Source: a virus. From it: DNA of 53,421 bases. Position 1 is the stretch's first letter. Every line of letters starts with the position of its first letter. The stretch is from the IMG/VR virus record IMGVR_UViG_3300013126_002137, positions 1-53,421 of that record. One strand, given 5' to 3'. The notes under the pieces were generated by a model that did not search any database, was not told the DNA's origin, and saw only the letters and a program-made list of their open reading frames with translations. Made by a program: the position numbers and the translations under genes. Below are positions 39,817 through 47,524 of this stretch, in pieces.

Positions 39817-40011
39817 ATGGAAAAGGTTGAAGTGATAGCGTGTGAGGGTAAAGTTTTTACCCCACACTTATTTTTAGAAAGATTGGACACTCAGTTAAAG
39901 AAAGGTGATTGGTTTGTATACTACGATGTTTTATATAAGTTCAACGACTCTTTCTTTTTGAGTAGACCAATAGTTGATTATAAACAATTAATTAAAGTTA
40001 AATATGAGTGA
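39817..40011 (+). CDS. Hypothetical small protein
   Basis: 64 residues from ATG 39817 (a GTG at 39808 is the alternative). Sequence MEKVEVIACEGKVFTPHLFL and onwards, beta-rich. Overlaps the next gene by eight bases. Confidence 0.55.
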   Translation: MEKVEVIACEGKVFTPHLFLERLDTQLKKGDWFVYYDVLYKFNDSFFLSRPIVDYKQLIKVKYE

Positions 40012-40186
40012 ATTTCAAGTACACAATACTGCCGAATGTTCCGATGGACCAAAATCTGGTGGTATAGTTTTAAAAGAATTTATCATACGTTGGGATTACA
40101 ACGGTGATGGAAAGATATTAGTTACATTGAATAATCAAGATGATAAACTAATACAAAGTATAGAACACGTAAAATCAAAAATATAA
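40004..40186 (+). CDS. Hypothetical small protein
   Basis: 60 residues, beta-rich, with a final one-base overlap to the AAA+ gene. Unknown. Confidence 0.55.
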   Translation: MSEFQVHNTAECSDGPKSGGIVLKEFIIRWDYNGDGKILVTLNNQDDKLIQSIEHVKSKI

Positions 40187-41232
40187 TGGGAATCTGGAGT
40201 TTAATCGGAGTAATAAGCGGTGCATTGGTTTCAATATGGGCTGCTTTTAAGTTTGTCATTGGTCAAAGTTTTAGATTAGATGATAACCTAAGTAAAAATG
40301 TATTACCTATTGTTCAAGGATTAAAATATAAATTTGAATTGAATAATGAGATATCAATAAATAAAAAGTATCCTAGTACTTATAGTGCTTTTGCATTGCT
40401 AAATGGTATACCTATTTACTTTACTAGGACTGAAAGATTGTTAACTGCTGGTTGGCAATCAAAAGAATTAATATCTGAAGTATATTATTTTAGATGGCAT
40501 CGTAAAAAAATCGAAAGAATGATTAAAGATATTGCCAACAATAAAAAATATACTAACGTAATGGCACTTATGCCATGGGGTTCTGACAAATTAGGTCAGA
40601 TGACAAGGGAGAGTAACCCTAAAATCTATATTGATGACAAGCAATATAAGGATATTGAAGTCGATATTGAAGAAATGTTAGTTAGAAAAACTGGTAAAAC
40701 AAGTGCTTTACTATATGGTAGACCAGGAACTGGTAAAACAAGACTAATAAAATACTTATCTTTGAAGTATGACTTACCAATTTATTCAATATTCTTGAAT
40801 CCAGTGTACAATAACTTTGATATTCTTAGCATGTTTGCTGATATACCAGATAAATGCATTGTATTGTTTGAGGATTTTGACAACTATTTCAATAAAAGAG
40901 AGTGTATAATGAAACATAATGAAGTAAAATTTACGTTTGATGTGTTACTTTCTGTGTTAGATGGCGTTTATAATGAATACAACCAAGTATTTTTTGTGAT
41001 GACATGCAACGATATTGATAAAATTGATGATTCTTTGAAAGACAGACCATCAAGATTTAAGTTTGTAAGAGAAATAACTGGTCCATCTTACGCAAAACGT
41101 TTAGAAATACTAGATGGAGATATAGAATTAGCTGAATTAACTGAAGGGTGGACTACAGATAAAGTATTTTTTGCTAAATCAATGTCTGGTATGTATAGTA
41201 ATAATGAAATCATTGAAAAAATAAACATATGA
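40186..41232 (+). CDS. BCS1-like membrane-anchored AAA+ ATPase
   Basis: 348 residues. An N-terminal membrane helix (LIGVISGALVSIWAAFKFVI) precedes a beta-rich domain and an AAA+ module: Walker A GRPGTGKT at 178-185, Walker B CIVLFEDFDNYF, sensor VMTCND and DRPSRFKF. The layout (TM, BCS1-N-like, AAA) follows BCS1. Substrate unknown. Overlaps the phosphatase gene by four bases. Confidence 0.82.
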   Translation: MGIWSLIGVISGALVSIWAAFKFVIGQSFRLDDNLSKNVLPIVQGLKYKFELNNEISINKKYPSTYSAFALLNGIPIYFTRTERLLTAGWQSKELISEVYYFRWHRKKIERMIKDIANNKKYTNVMALMPWGSDKLGQMTRESNPKIYIDDKQYKDIEVDIEEMLVRKTGKTSALLYGRPGTGKTRLIKYLSLKYDLPIYSIFLNPVYNNFDILSMFADIPDKCIVLFEDFDNYFNKRECIMKHNEVKFTFDVLLSVLDGVYNEYNQVFFVMTCNDIDKIDDSLKDRPSRFKFVREITGPSYAKRLEILDGDIELAELTEGWTTDKVFFAKSMSGMYSNNEIIEKINI

Positions 41233-41933
41233 GAATAGTGACATTGGGTGACACCCATGGGAGATACAATTGGAAAGACATTGTAGCAAAAGAAAGTGAT
41301 GCTGATAAAATAGTTTTTATTGGTGATTACTTTGACACACATGATGATGTAACACCAGAACAACAAATAGAAAACTTTCTAGCTATAGTAGAGTATAAAA
41401 AAGCTAACATGGATAAGGTTGTGTTGCTTATTGGTAATCACGATTTCCATTATACTGGTTATGCTCATTCAACATATTCTGGTTACCAATACGGTGCTGC
41501 CCCTAGGATACGAGAAATACTTTTAGAAGCACTTAATGATGGTTTGATGCAAATGTGTTACAAGAATGACATATATGTTTTCACACACGCTGGGGTAACA
41601 AAGACTTGGGCTGAAACAAACAAAATCGATTTAAACGATATGGAGAATAGCATCAATGAAATGTTTAAGACTAGACCAATGGTATTCGATTTTACGATGG
41701 GTGATAATTACAGCCAAACTGGTAATGACATTACTCAAACACCAATATGGGTTAGACCACAAGCATTGTTAAGTGATGCTATTCCAGATATTGTTTACAT
41801 TGTTGGACATACCACTGTTGTTAAATTAGGATTAATGGAACAACTTCCTAACTTAATATTAATCGATTGTTTAGGTACTAGTGGGGAGTATTTAGTTTTA
41901 GATAATGATATAGCAACCGCAAAAAATGTTTAA
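41229..41933 (+). CDS. PPP-type metallophosphatase
   Basis: 234 residues. LGDTHGRYN, FIGDYFDTHD, LLIGNHDFHY, VFTHAGVT and IVGHTT give the phosphoprotein-phosphatase-like set also found in diadenosine tetraphosphatases. May dephosphorylate host proteins or dinucleotides. Confidence 0.88.
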   Translation: MRIVTLGDTHGRYNWKDIVAKESDADKIVFIGDYFDTHDDVTPEQQIENFLAIVEYKKANMDKVVLLIGNHDFHYTGYAHSTYSGYQYGAAPRIREILLEALNDGLMQMCYKNDIYVFTHAGVTKTWAETNKIDLNDMENSINEMFKTRPMVFDFTMGDNYSQTGNDITQTPIWVRPQALLSDAIPDIVYIVGHTTVVKLGLMEQLPNLILIDCLGTSGEYLVLDNDIATAKNV

Positions 41934-41963
41934 AAAGATTTGGAAAAACCAAATCTTTTTTTT
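41934..41963 (+). terminator. Terminator with embedded -33 box
   Basis: AAAGATTTGG 41934-41943 pairs with CCAAATCTTT 41949-41958, then Ts. The TTTG inside the 5' arm is the -33 box of the next gene. Confidence 0.88.
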
Positions 41964-41970
41964 ACATTTG
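41939..41970 (+). promoter_or_regulatory. Bacteroidetes-type promoter, leaderless start
   Basis: TTTG 41939-41942, 20-base spacer, TACATTTG 41963-41970. The ATG at 41975 is four bases on. Confidence 0.8.
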
Positions 41971-41974
41971 ATGC

Positions 41975-42214
41975 ATGGTTGAAAACGAAGATTTAAGAAT
42001 GGTAAAAGTTCAAGTAGCGACTTGCTCTAAATGTGGCGGTGCTGTAAAAGTTGCTGTGAAAGATAAGATGGATAAATACACAATCAAAGAATTTGCTTCA
42101 ATGATGGAGGATGGTTGCGATATTTATACAACCAACGTAATTGTTGCCAGAACTCTTAGGTGGTGTGATGCACCATGTGAAGGTATGTGGCCTAAAAAGA
42201 AATCAGATGAATAA
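41975..42214 (+). CDS. Zinc-binding-like small protein, leaderless
   Basis: 79 residues with CSKCGGAVKVAV and a later WCDAPCEG, likely a zinc knuckle. Starts four bases after the -7 box. Unknown function. Confidence 0.65.
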   Translation: MVENEDLRMVKVQVATCSKCGGAVKVAVKDKMDKYTIKEFASMMEDGCDIYTTNVIVARTLRWCDAPCEGMWPKKKSDE

Positions 42215-42386
42215 AAAAGAAGCATTAGAAGTTTTAATGAGAGAACTATCTAAGAACAATGATTTAATGTTCTATTTAAAACAAATGGCTATCTACTTAC
42301 AAGAATATGAAGTAGCAGCCAAACTTAGAGCAATTGATACTAACAAATTAAAAGATGATATAAATGAAGCACTTAATAAAGAATAA
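42207..42386 (+). CDS. Small helical protein with UVR-like segment
   Basis: 59 residues. LQEYEVAAKLRAIDTNKL resembles a UVR motif like that at the end of the 445-858 protein. Overlaps genes on both sides (8 and 23 bases). Confidence 0.55.
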   Translation: MNKKEALEVLMRELSKNNDLMFYLKQMAIYLQEYEVAAKLRAIDTNKLKDDINEALNKE

Positions 42387-42804
42387 AAAAGCGTACTTCG
42401 AGTATCAAATACTTGAAAAGTATACTGCTGGAATCAAATTACAAGGTTCAGAAGTTAAGTCTATTAGAAACGGAAAAGTTTCAATAAGTGAAGCATATTG
42501 TTTTATCGCTAACAATGAAGTGTTTATAAAAGGTATGCACATCACCGAACACAAAGAGGGTGGTAAACACAACAACCACCAACCAATTAGGGACAGAAAA
42601 TTATTACTAAACAAAAAAGAAATCATCAAATTAGATGAAAAAAGTTCACAAAAAGGCTTGACTATTGTGCCATTAGAGGTTATATTAACAGACACTGGAT
42701 TTATAAAAATAGAAATCGGACTAGCCAAAGGTAAAAATCTTTATGACAAAAGACAAACTATCAAAGAGAAAGATTTAAAAAGAGAAATCGAGCGCAATTT
42801 ATAA
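42364..42804 (+). CDS. smpB: SsrA-binding protein SmpB
   Basis: 146 residues. NKKAYFEYQILEKYTAGIKL, GSEVKSIRNGKVSISEAYC, RDRKLLLNKKEI, KGLTIVPLEV and LAKGKNLYDKRQTIKEKD are diagnostic. The C-terminal basic tail that enters the mRNA channel is shortened (ends KREIERNL). SmpB delivers tmRNA to stalled ribosomes. No clear ssrA gene is seen, so it may use host tmRNA or an unrecognised phage RNA. Confidence 0.95.
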   Translation: MKHLIKNKKAYFEYQILEKYTAGIKLQGSEVKSIRNGKVSISEAYCFIANNEVFIKGMHITEHKEGGKHNNHQPIRDRKLLLNKKEIIKLDEKSSQKGLTIVPLEVILTDTGFIKIEIGLAKGKNLYDKRQTIKEKDLKREIERNL

Positions 42805-42829
42805 TTAACAATTAAAAAAGTAAGGAAGT

Positions 42830-43693
42830 ATGAAGAGTTTAACAATTAGCAATTTAATTACAAGTAGAGAAAATGATTCTTTTAAAAAGTATTTAAAAGA
42901 AGTATCTAAAATCAAACCATTTACTGTCGAAGAAGAGGCAGCATGTGCGTTAAAAGCATTCAATGGTGATAAAAAAGCAAAAGAAGAGTTGGTTATTAGA
43001 AACCTAAAGTTTGTGATTAGTGTTGCTAAACAGTATGTTACACCACAATCTCCATTGGAAGATTTGGTTAACGAAGGTAACATGGGATTAATAATGGCAG
43101 CTGAAAGATTTAACCCAGATGAAAAGGTTAAGTTTATATCTTATGCCGTTTGGTGGATTAGAAAAATAATCATCGAACATATCAACAAATATAACCGTAT
43201 GGTTAGATTACCGTTGAATAAAATAACTAGTTTGTCTAAGTTAGATAAGTTAATTGCAGAGAAAGAACAAGAGAAAGGTCGTAAAATTGAAATTCATGAA
43301 CTATCAACTGATTTAAACACTGATGAGTATGAAGCATTGGAAGTATTAACTACTTATAAAATGGATTCATTGGATAGACAATTAGGTGGTGAAGATGGTG
43401 ATGGTTCAACCCTTATCGATTTATTAGCTGATAATACGTTTAAAAGTAGTGACCACTTGGTTACTGATTCAGACCATAAAACAACATTATTTAAAGGTTT
43501 AGAATCATTAAAGGCGAGAGATAAAGAAATTATAATATTGCTATTTGGTTTAGATGGTAAAGAACCAAGAACATTACAAGAAGTAAGTGATATTGTTGGA
43601 ATGAGCCGTGAAATGGTTAGACAAGTTAAAATGAAGTCACTTGTTAAATTAAGTAAAAATAAAAACATACAAACAGCTTATAGCGAGTTGTAA
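42830..43693 (+). CDS. RpoD-like primary-type sigma factor
   Basis: 287 residues. LTISNLITSRENDSFKKYLK at the start is like Bacteroidetes RpoD. Region 2 contains LKFVISVAKQYV, EDLVNEGNMGLIMAAERF and KFISYAVWWIRK; region 3 RMVRLPLNKI; region 4 RTLQEVSDIVGMSREMVRQV. Region 1.1 is absent, as in Bacteroidetes. It should recognise the same TTTG/TANNTTTG promoters that stud this window. Confidence 0.94.
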   Translation: MKSLTISNLITSRENDSFKKYLKEVSKIKPFTVEEEAACALKAFNGDKKAKEELVIRNLKFVISVAKQYVTPQSPLEDLVNEGNMGLIMAAERFNPDEKVKFISYAVWWIRKIIIEHINKYNRMVRLPLNKITSLSKLDKLIAEKEQEKGRKIEIHELSTDLNTDEYEALEVLTTYKMDSLDRQLGGEDGDGSTLIDLLADNTFKSSDHLVTDSDHKTTLFKGLESLKARDKEIIILLFGLDGKEPRTLQEVSDIVGMSREMVRQVKMKSLVKLSKNKNIQTAYSEL

Positions 43694-44055
43694 TGAAAGA
43701 AATTGTTTTAAAATATTTAGATGAAACCTATGCTATGACCCTCTCAACTTATGTATCGTATAAGTTGAGAGATAAGCATAAGGATGAAGATGTGTCATTG
43801 AAAGAAGTTTTCATTCAATTAGATACCATTTTTTCACTAACTGAAGAAGAACAACGAGAAATATTTGATATATGGGCTGACACCAAATCAATTGAAATAA
43901 ACAACTTGGTTGTTAGCATTCAAGAAAAGATTTATAAATTGACTGGTAAGACAGTTCAAATGTCACCAGAGAAAATGAATGGTTTGATTGATGTGATAAA
44001 TGTTAGGGAAGAAGCTGATGACTTAATAAGAGCTCTTATATATAATGATAAGTGA
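43693..44055 (+). CDS. Hypothetical protein
   Basis: 120 residues, acidic and helical, overlapping the sigma factor stop by one base. Codons 17 to 27 lie in a 12-bp perfect inverted repeat. Anti-sigma or sigma-partner function would fit the position but is only a guess. Confidence 0.65.
   Translation: MKEIVLKYLDETYAMTLSTYVSYKLRDKHKDEDVSLKEVFIQLDTIFSLTEEEQREIFDIWADTKSIEINNLVVSIQEKIYKLTGKTVQMSPEKMNGLIDVINVREEADDLIRALIYNDK
43741..43771 (+). repeat. 12-bp perfect inverted repeat inside a gene
   Basis: CTCTCAACTTAT 43741-43752 and ATAAGTTGAGAG 43760-43771 with a 7-base loop, near the start of the 43693 gene. Confidence 0.75.
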
Positions 44056-44057
44056 TG

Positions 44058-44075
44058 TGTACACATTAGTGTACA
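44058..44075 (+). repeat. Inverted repeat in intergenic space
   Basis: TGTACAC 44058-44064 and GTGTACA 44069-44075 with an ATTA loop. No T-run, so an operator or weak terminator. Confidence 0.5.
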
Positions 44076-44125
44076 TGTTATTAATTATTCTAGCTCATTA
44101 ACTTGTATTTTAATTAATTTACGGA

Positions 44126-44135
44126 TATTTATTAT
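44126..44135 (+). promoter_or_regulatory. TATTTATTAT motif, putative late promoter
   Basis: 23 bases before the ATG at 44149; same spacing as at 3958 and 2876. Confidence 0.45.
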
Positions 44136-44148
44136 AAACGAATTTAAA

Positions 44149-44478
44149 ATGGACAAACCGTATATAAAAAAAATGTTAAGAGAATTTTTAGAGGTAACAA
44201 ACGAAGCCTCTGAAAAAGAGCCAGAATCAAAAAAAGATAAAAAGTCGAAAGTTGAGGCTGAATACGCCCAAATTAGCTCTGGTTTTGAAGGCCTTGGAGC
44301 ACCAAGCCAAGCAGATATTATGCAACTGGCTGGTTTAGGTTCGGTAGGTAACAAAACAGCAGAATCTCTTTTTGGAAAGAAACTGCGTAGGGAAAAGAAT
44401 GACGAAGGTGGTCTGTATCAATTTAGTGACACAGAAAGAGCATCGGTTATTAAAGCATTAGCAACCGCAAAGAAATAA
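44149..44478 (+). CDS. Putative late/virion-associated small protein
   Basis: 109 residues. The N-terminus MDKPYIKKMLREFLEVTNEA is an amphipathic helix resembling that of the 3980 gene (LLKILLRENLLNEI) and capsid-targeting leaders of T4 internal proteins. A charged linker and a Gly/Ala-rich middle (GFEGLGAPSQADIMQLAGLG) follow. Bracketed by a late-type motif and a strong terminator. Function inferred only. Confidence 0.55.
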   Translation: MDKPYIKKMLREFLEVTNEASEKEPESKKDKKSKVEAEYAQISSGFEGLGAPSQADIMQLAGLGSVGNKTAESLFGKKLRREKNDEGGLYQFSDTERASVIKALATAKK

Positions 44479-44485
44479 ACATAAG

Positions 44486-44508
44486 CCCAGCCAAGCAGCT
44501 GGGTTTTT
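44486..44508 (+). terminator. Intrinsic terminator
   Basis: CCCAGC 44486-44491 pairs with GCTGGG 44498-44503, followed by TTTTT. Confidence 0.88.
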
Positions 44509-44577
44509 GTTTTATGTAATATTCCACAAATGTATAAATAAAAAATCAAATAAAAAAATATTTTTTTCACTTTTTTA

Positions 44578-44609
44578 TTTGCAAATTAAAAAACTTTTTT
44601 TTACCTTTG
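44578..44609 (+). promoter_or_regulatory. Bacteroidetes-type promoter
   Basis: TTTG 44578-44581, 20-base spacer, TACCTTTG 44602-44609. Confidence 0.8.
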
Positions 44610-44628
44610 TCATATTAAATTAATTATT

Positions 44629-45282
44629 ATGGCAACTCAAGTAGGAAAAATCAAGGAAGTAACGTATAACTCAACAGTTACATTAGCACTTATTGAAATA
44701 GATGCTGACTTAAAAGAAATCTTTACTGATGAGATTAAATTACCTTTTAACATATTATATAGGTTATCTGATGAAGGTAAATTGAGTGAAAGAACACAAG
44801 AATTACTAATCACCATTTTTGAAAAAATAATACTAACCAAATCTGAACTTATTGATAAGTATCTTAGATTGGCTAACAATAGAGGTGTTGCAATAAACAC
44901 TATTAGAGAATTGGAAATAGAGGTCGAAGAAGACCCAGAATTTGACGAGGAAGAAGGTAAAACAGAAGAACCAACTGTTGATACCACACCGAAGAAAAAA
45001 GCTGTTAAAAAGGAAAAAACGGGTAAAGAATTGCCACGTAGATACGGTAAAGAAAAAATCACAAAGGATATCGAAAGACAAGGTGGTAACGCAACACCAG
45101 TACAACGTGCTATGTTAAAAGTTAACGATTTAAAAAACATTTACGTTAACTTATCTACTAGAGGTATTAAAGATATGTTAGGTGATGCTGGGTTATTGTC
45201 TGATGAGGATTGTAGAAAAATAGTATCAGTTATCACAATTGCTGAAAGACAATTGGAGGAAATACTAAAAAGAAAAAAATAA
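44629..45282 (+). CDS. Hypothetical protein with basic linker
   Basis: 217 residues. A helical N-terminal half, an acidic stretch (VEEDPEFDEEEGKTEE), a Lys-rich stretch and a helical C-terminal domain. Possibly nucleic-acid binding. Unknown. Confidence 0.7.
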   Translation: MATQVGKIKEVTYNSTVTLALIEIDADLKEIFTDEIKLPFNILYRLSDEGKLSERTQELLITIFEKIILTKSELIDKYLRLANNRGVAINTIRELEIEVEEDPEFDEEEGKTEEPTVDTTPKKKAVKKEKTGKELPRRYGKEKITKDIERQGGNATPVQRAMLKVNDLKNIYVNLSTRGIKDMLGDAGLLSDEDCRKIVSVITIAERQLEEILKRKK

Positions 45283-45293
45283 TTGCAAAAATA

Positions 45294-45325
45294 TTTGCAT
45301 AAGTCCAGGAAATTATCTACATTTG
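45294..45325 (+). promoter_or_regulatory. Bacteroidetes-type promoter, duplicated at 46205
   Basis: TTTG 45294-45297, 20-base spacer, TACATTTG 45318-45325. The spacer and downstream sequence are almost identical to the promoter at 46205. Confidence 0.82.
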
Positions 45326-45349
45326 TATTATAATTAAAAACTAATAGTT

Positions 45350-45577
45350 ATGACTAAAACACCAAAAGAAATGACGAATGATATTTTATCATCGTTAAGA
45401 GACGAAAACAACCCATTAGCAATATTGATTGAGGGTTATTTGGAAAAGTGTATCAAAGACCACGTAAAGGCGGCAAGAAAAGAAGTCTTGGACTTTGTAC
45501 AACCACATGATTGTGATGTAAACGGAAACATAGTTGAGTGTAACTACCATACTTTGTTTGATAAGTTGACAAAATAA
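45350..45577 (+). CDS. Hypothetical small protein
   Basis: 75 residues, charged and helical (MTKTPKEMTNDILSSLRDEN), with a private promoter. Typical of phage early host-takeover genes. Unknown. Confidence 0.65.
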   Translation: MTKTPKEMTNDILSSLRDENNPLAILIEGYLEKCIKDHVKAARKEVLDFVQPHDCDVNGNIVECNYHTLFDKLTK

Positions 45578-45609
45578 TTTGGAAAAAACCTGGAAATTTT
45601 ATACCTTTG
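45578..45609 (+). promoter_or_regulatory. Bacteroidetes-type promoter
   Basis: TTTG 45578-45581, 20-base spacer, TACCTTTG 45602-45609. Confidence 0.8.
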
Positions 45610-45634
45610 TATTAACAATTAAAAATTAGAAAAA

Positions 45635-46183
45635 ATGGGATTTGATTTATTACCTAAAAATGTATTTGTCGGAAAAGACTCTAGTGGTAAAAAGTTTGAG
45701 TTTTTTGAGTATGATTTTGGTACATACGCTATTATGCACATTGGTAGTATTTTTGCTACTTTATTTATTGGTGGGTTTTTTAGTGCTATTGCTAGTTTTA
45801 TCATCTTGATTATGTTGATGATACATTTTAATGGTAGATTTAACCCAATTAGTATTACAATACCTATATTAAGTGCGTATTGGTTATATGATTGTCATCA
45901 CAATTGGATAATAAGTGCTATAGTTGGGTTTTTTGTTGAATGTGATGGTTTGATATTTTTATCTTGTGTGAATGTAGCTTGTATTGTTGTTATTGCAATT
46001 ATGGTATTGTTTGGACCATCGATTGTTAGAATAATAAATTGGGTTGCTGAAGATGTAACTATGAGATATGTAATCTTTTTTATAGGAATGGCCGTATTGT
46101 TTTTAATATCATATAATATAGCTGGAAACCACATAGATAGAGATTGGTTAGGTGTTACACATGACATGCCAAACGCAAAATAA
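45635..46183 (+). CDS. Polytopic membrane protein
   Basis: 182 residues with about five membrane helices, a soluble N-terminal 30 residues (FVGKDSSGKKFEFFEYDFG) and a short C-terminal tail. Own promoter. Unknown. Confidence 0.7.
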   Translation: MGFDLLPKNVFVGKDSSGKKFEFFEYDFGTYAIMHIGSIFATLFIGGFFSAIASFIILIMLMIHFNGRFNPISITIPILSAYWLYDCHHNWIISAIVGFFVECDGLIFLSCVNVACIVVIAIMVLFGPSIVRIINWVAEDVTMRYVIFFIGMAVLFLISYNIAGNHIDRDWLGVTHDMPNAK

Positions 46184-46204
46184 TTAAAAATATTTGCAAA
46201 ATTA

Positions 46205-46236
46205 TTTGCATAAGTCCAGGAAATTACTTACATTTG
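46205..46236 (+). promoter_or_regulatory. Bacteroidetes-type promoter, duplicate of 45294
   Basis: TTTG 46205-46208, 20-base spacer, TACATTTG 46229-46236. Shares the spacer CATAAGTCCAGGAAATTA. Confidence 0.82.
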
Positions 46237-46259
46237 TATTATAATTAAAAACAGATAAA

Positions 46260-46538
46260 ATGAAAACGATAGTACAAGAATTACCAAAAGGTCAAAAAGA
46301 TATCATCTTACATGCATTGACATTGAGAGAAATCCAATTAAAGAAAGACCAAGAAATATACACTGGTCAAGACTTGGAAGACATACACTGTGAGTTATTT
46401 GATATACTTGTTTTGAAGAAAATGTTGGGGTACAAAGTTGATATTGTTTTAAATGATGCTCAGTTTGAATACTTTACATCAATAAACAATGTTGATTATC
46501 CTATGTATGATATTGAACCAAAAATAATTGAAAAATAA
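46260..46538 (+). CDS. Hypothetical protein
   Basis: 92 residues, mixed alpha/beta, acidic C-terminus. Own promoter. Unknown. Confidence 0.65.
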   Translation: MKTIVQELPKGQKDIILHALTLREIQLKKDQEIYTGQDLEDIHCELFDILVLKKMLGYKVDIVLNDAQFEYFTSINNVDYPMYDIEPKIIEK

Positions 46539-46549
46539 TTTTAAAAATA

Positions 46550-46581
46550 TTTGGAAATATCAAAAAAAATCCGTACCTTTG
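46550..46581 (+). promoter_or_regulatory. Bacteroidetes-type promoter
   Basis: TTTG 46550-46553, 20-base spacer, TACCTTTG 46574-46581. Confidence 0.8.
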
Positions 46582-46608
46582 TTTTATAAATAATTAAAAA
46601 TATAAATT

Positions 46609-46917
46609 ATGAAAAAGTTAAACACAACATTATTTGATTTAGATGTAATTTTTACAACAATGTCACATGCACAAACTTTGTCTACTATTATTAACTTGAA
46701 AGAAGTTAGAACAGAGTTGATTGAAGTTAGAAATGAGTGTTTAGAAGAAACATTTGAATTTGATGAGAATGTTGATGAAATCTCTTTTATTGATAAACAA
46801 CTTGTTTATATCAACAAAAACATTAGAACACTTGAAAATGCTTTGTTGTGTCACGAATCTAAGATTAGCGAAAAAAGAACAGCATTATCTGATTTAGGTA
46901 CTTTTTGGTTAAACTAA
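46609..46917 (+). CDS. Hypothetical helical protein
   Basis: 102 residues, coiled-coil-like (LKEVRTELIEVRNECLEETF). Unknown. Confidence 0.65.
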   Translation: MKKLNTTLFDLDVIFTTMSHAQTLSTIINLKEVRTELIEVRNECLEETFEFDENVDEISFIDKQLVYINKNIRTLENALLCHESKISEKRTALSDLGTFWLN

Positions 46918-46923
46918 TCAACT

Positions 46924-47094
46924 ATGAGAACTACAACTATTTTTTTATTGCAAATATTAGCCTTTACTGGTGGTATTACATTTGTATCAATTTTTATTAC
47001 CAAATCAAAATCTTGGGAATTTACTTTACCAATATTTTTAACGTCATTAATTATAATGATTGTTGATATTATTTTATATAAAAATAAAAAATAA
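46924..47094 (+). CDS. Small membrane protein
   Basis: 56 residues with two membrane helices (IFLLQILAFTGGITFVSIFI; LPIFLTSLIIMIVDIILY) separated by a short polar turn. Seven bases after the previous stop. Confidence 0.65.
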   Translation: MRTTTIFLLQILAFTGGITFVSIFITKSKSWEFTLPIFLTSLIIMIVDIILYKNKK

Positions 47095-47126
47095 TTTGCA
47101 TATGTCAATTTTAATCATTACATTTG
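47095..47126 (+). promoter_or_regulatory. Bacteroidetes-type promoter
   Basis: TTTG 47095-47098, 20-base spacer, TACATTTG 47119-47126. Confidence 0.8.
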
Positions 47127-47150
47127 TATTATAATTAAAAACCAATAGTC

Positions 47151-47453
47151 ATGTCAAGAACAAAAAAAACATTTGAAGTTGAAAAGTTTAAAGAATATGT
47201 TAACACGCAACTTGCTAGAACAGATGAATATGCTGATGATATGTTTAAGTCTGCTCTATGTGTCGCATTAGGTGAGGTATTACACAGAACTGGTAACTAC
47301 AAAGGTTTTACATACTTGTATTGGCAAGAAACTGGTTTTGCTGATTGGTGTAAGGATGGGCAAACTGAAGTTTGGGGAGAAAAGAAAAAATATATCGTAG
47401 GTACACCAGATACCAAGTATCGTGGTAGTGAACATGCTAGAAGATATTATTAA
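47151..47453 (+). CDS. Hypothetical protein
   Basis: 100 residues (GNYKGFTYLYWQETGFADWC is distinctive, aromatic-rich). Similar short proteins exist in other large phages as far as I can tell, without function. Own promoter. Confidence 0.68.
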   Translation: MSRTKKTFEVEKFKEYVNTQLARTDEYADDMFKSALCVALGEVLHRTGNYKGFTYLYWQETGFADWCKDGQTEVWGEKKKYIVGTPDTKYRGSEHARRYY

Positions 47454-47524
47454 TAATAATAGGGGTTACCGAAAACCTTGTTAGAGTGGGCAAATTAAAC
47501 TAAATAAAAACAAAAAAAAGAAAA

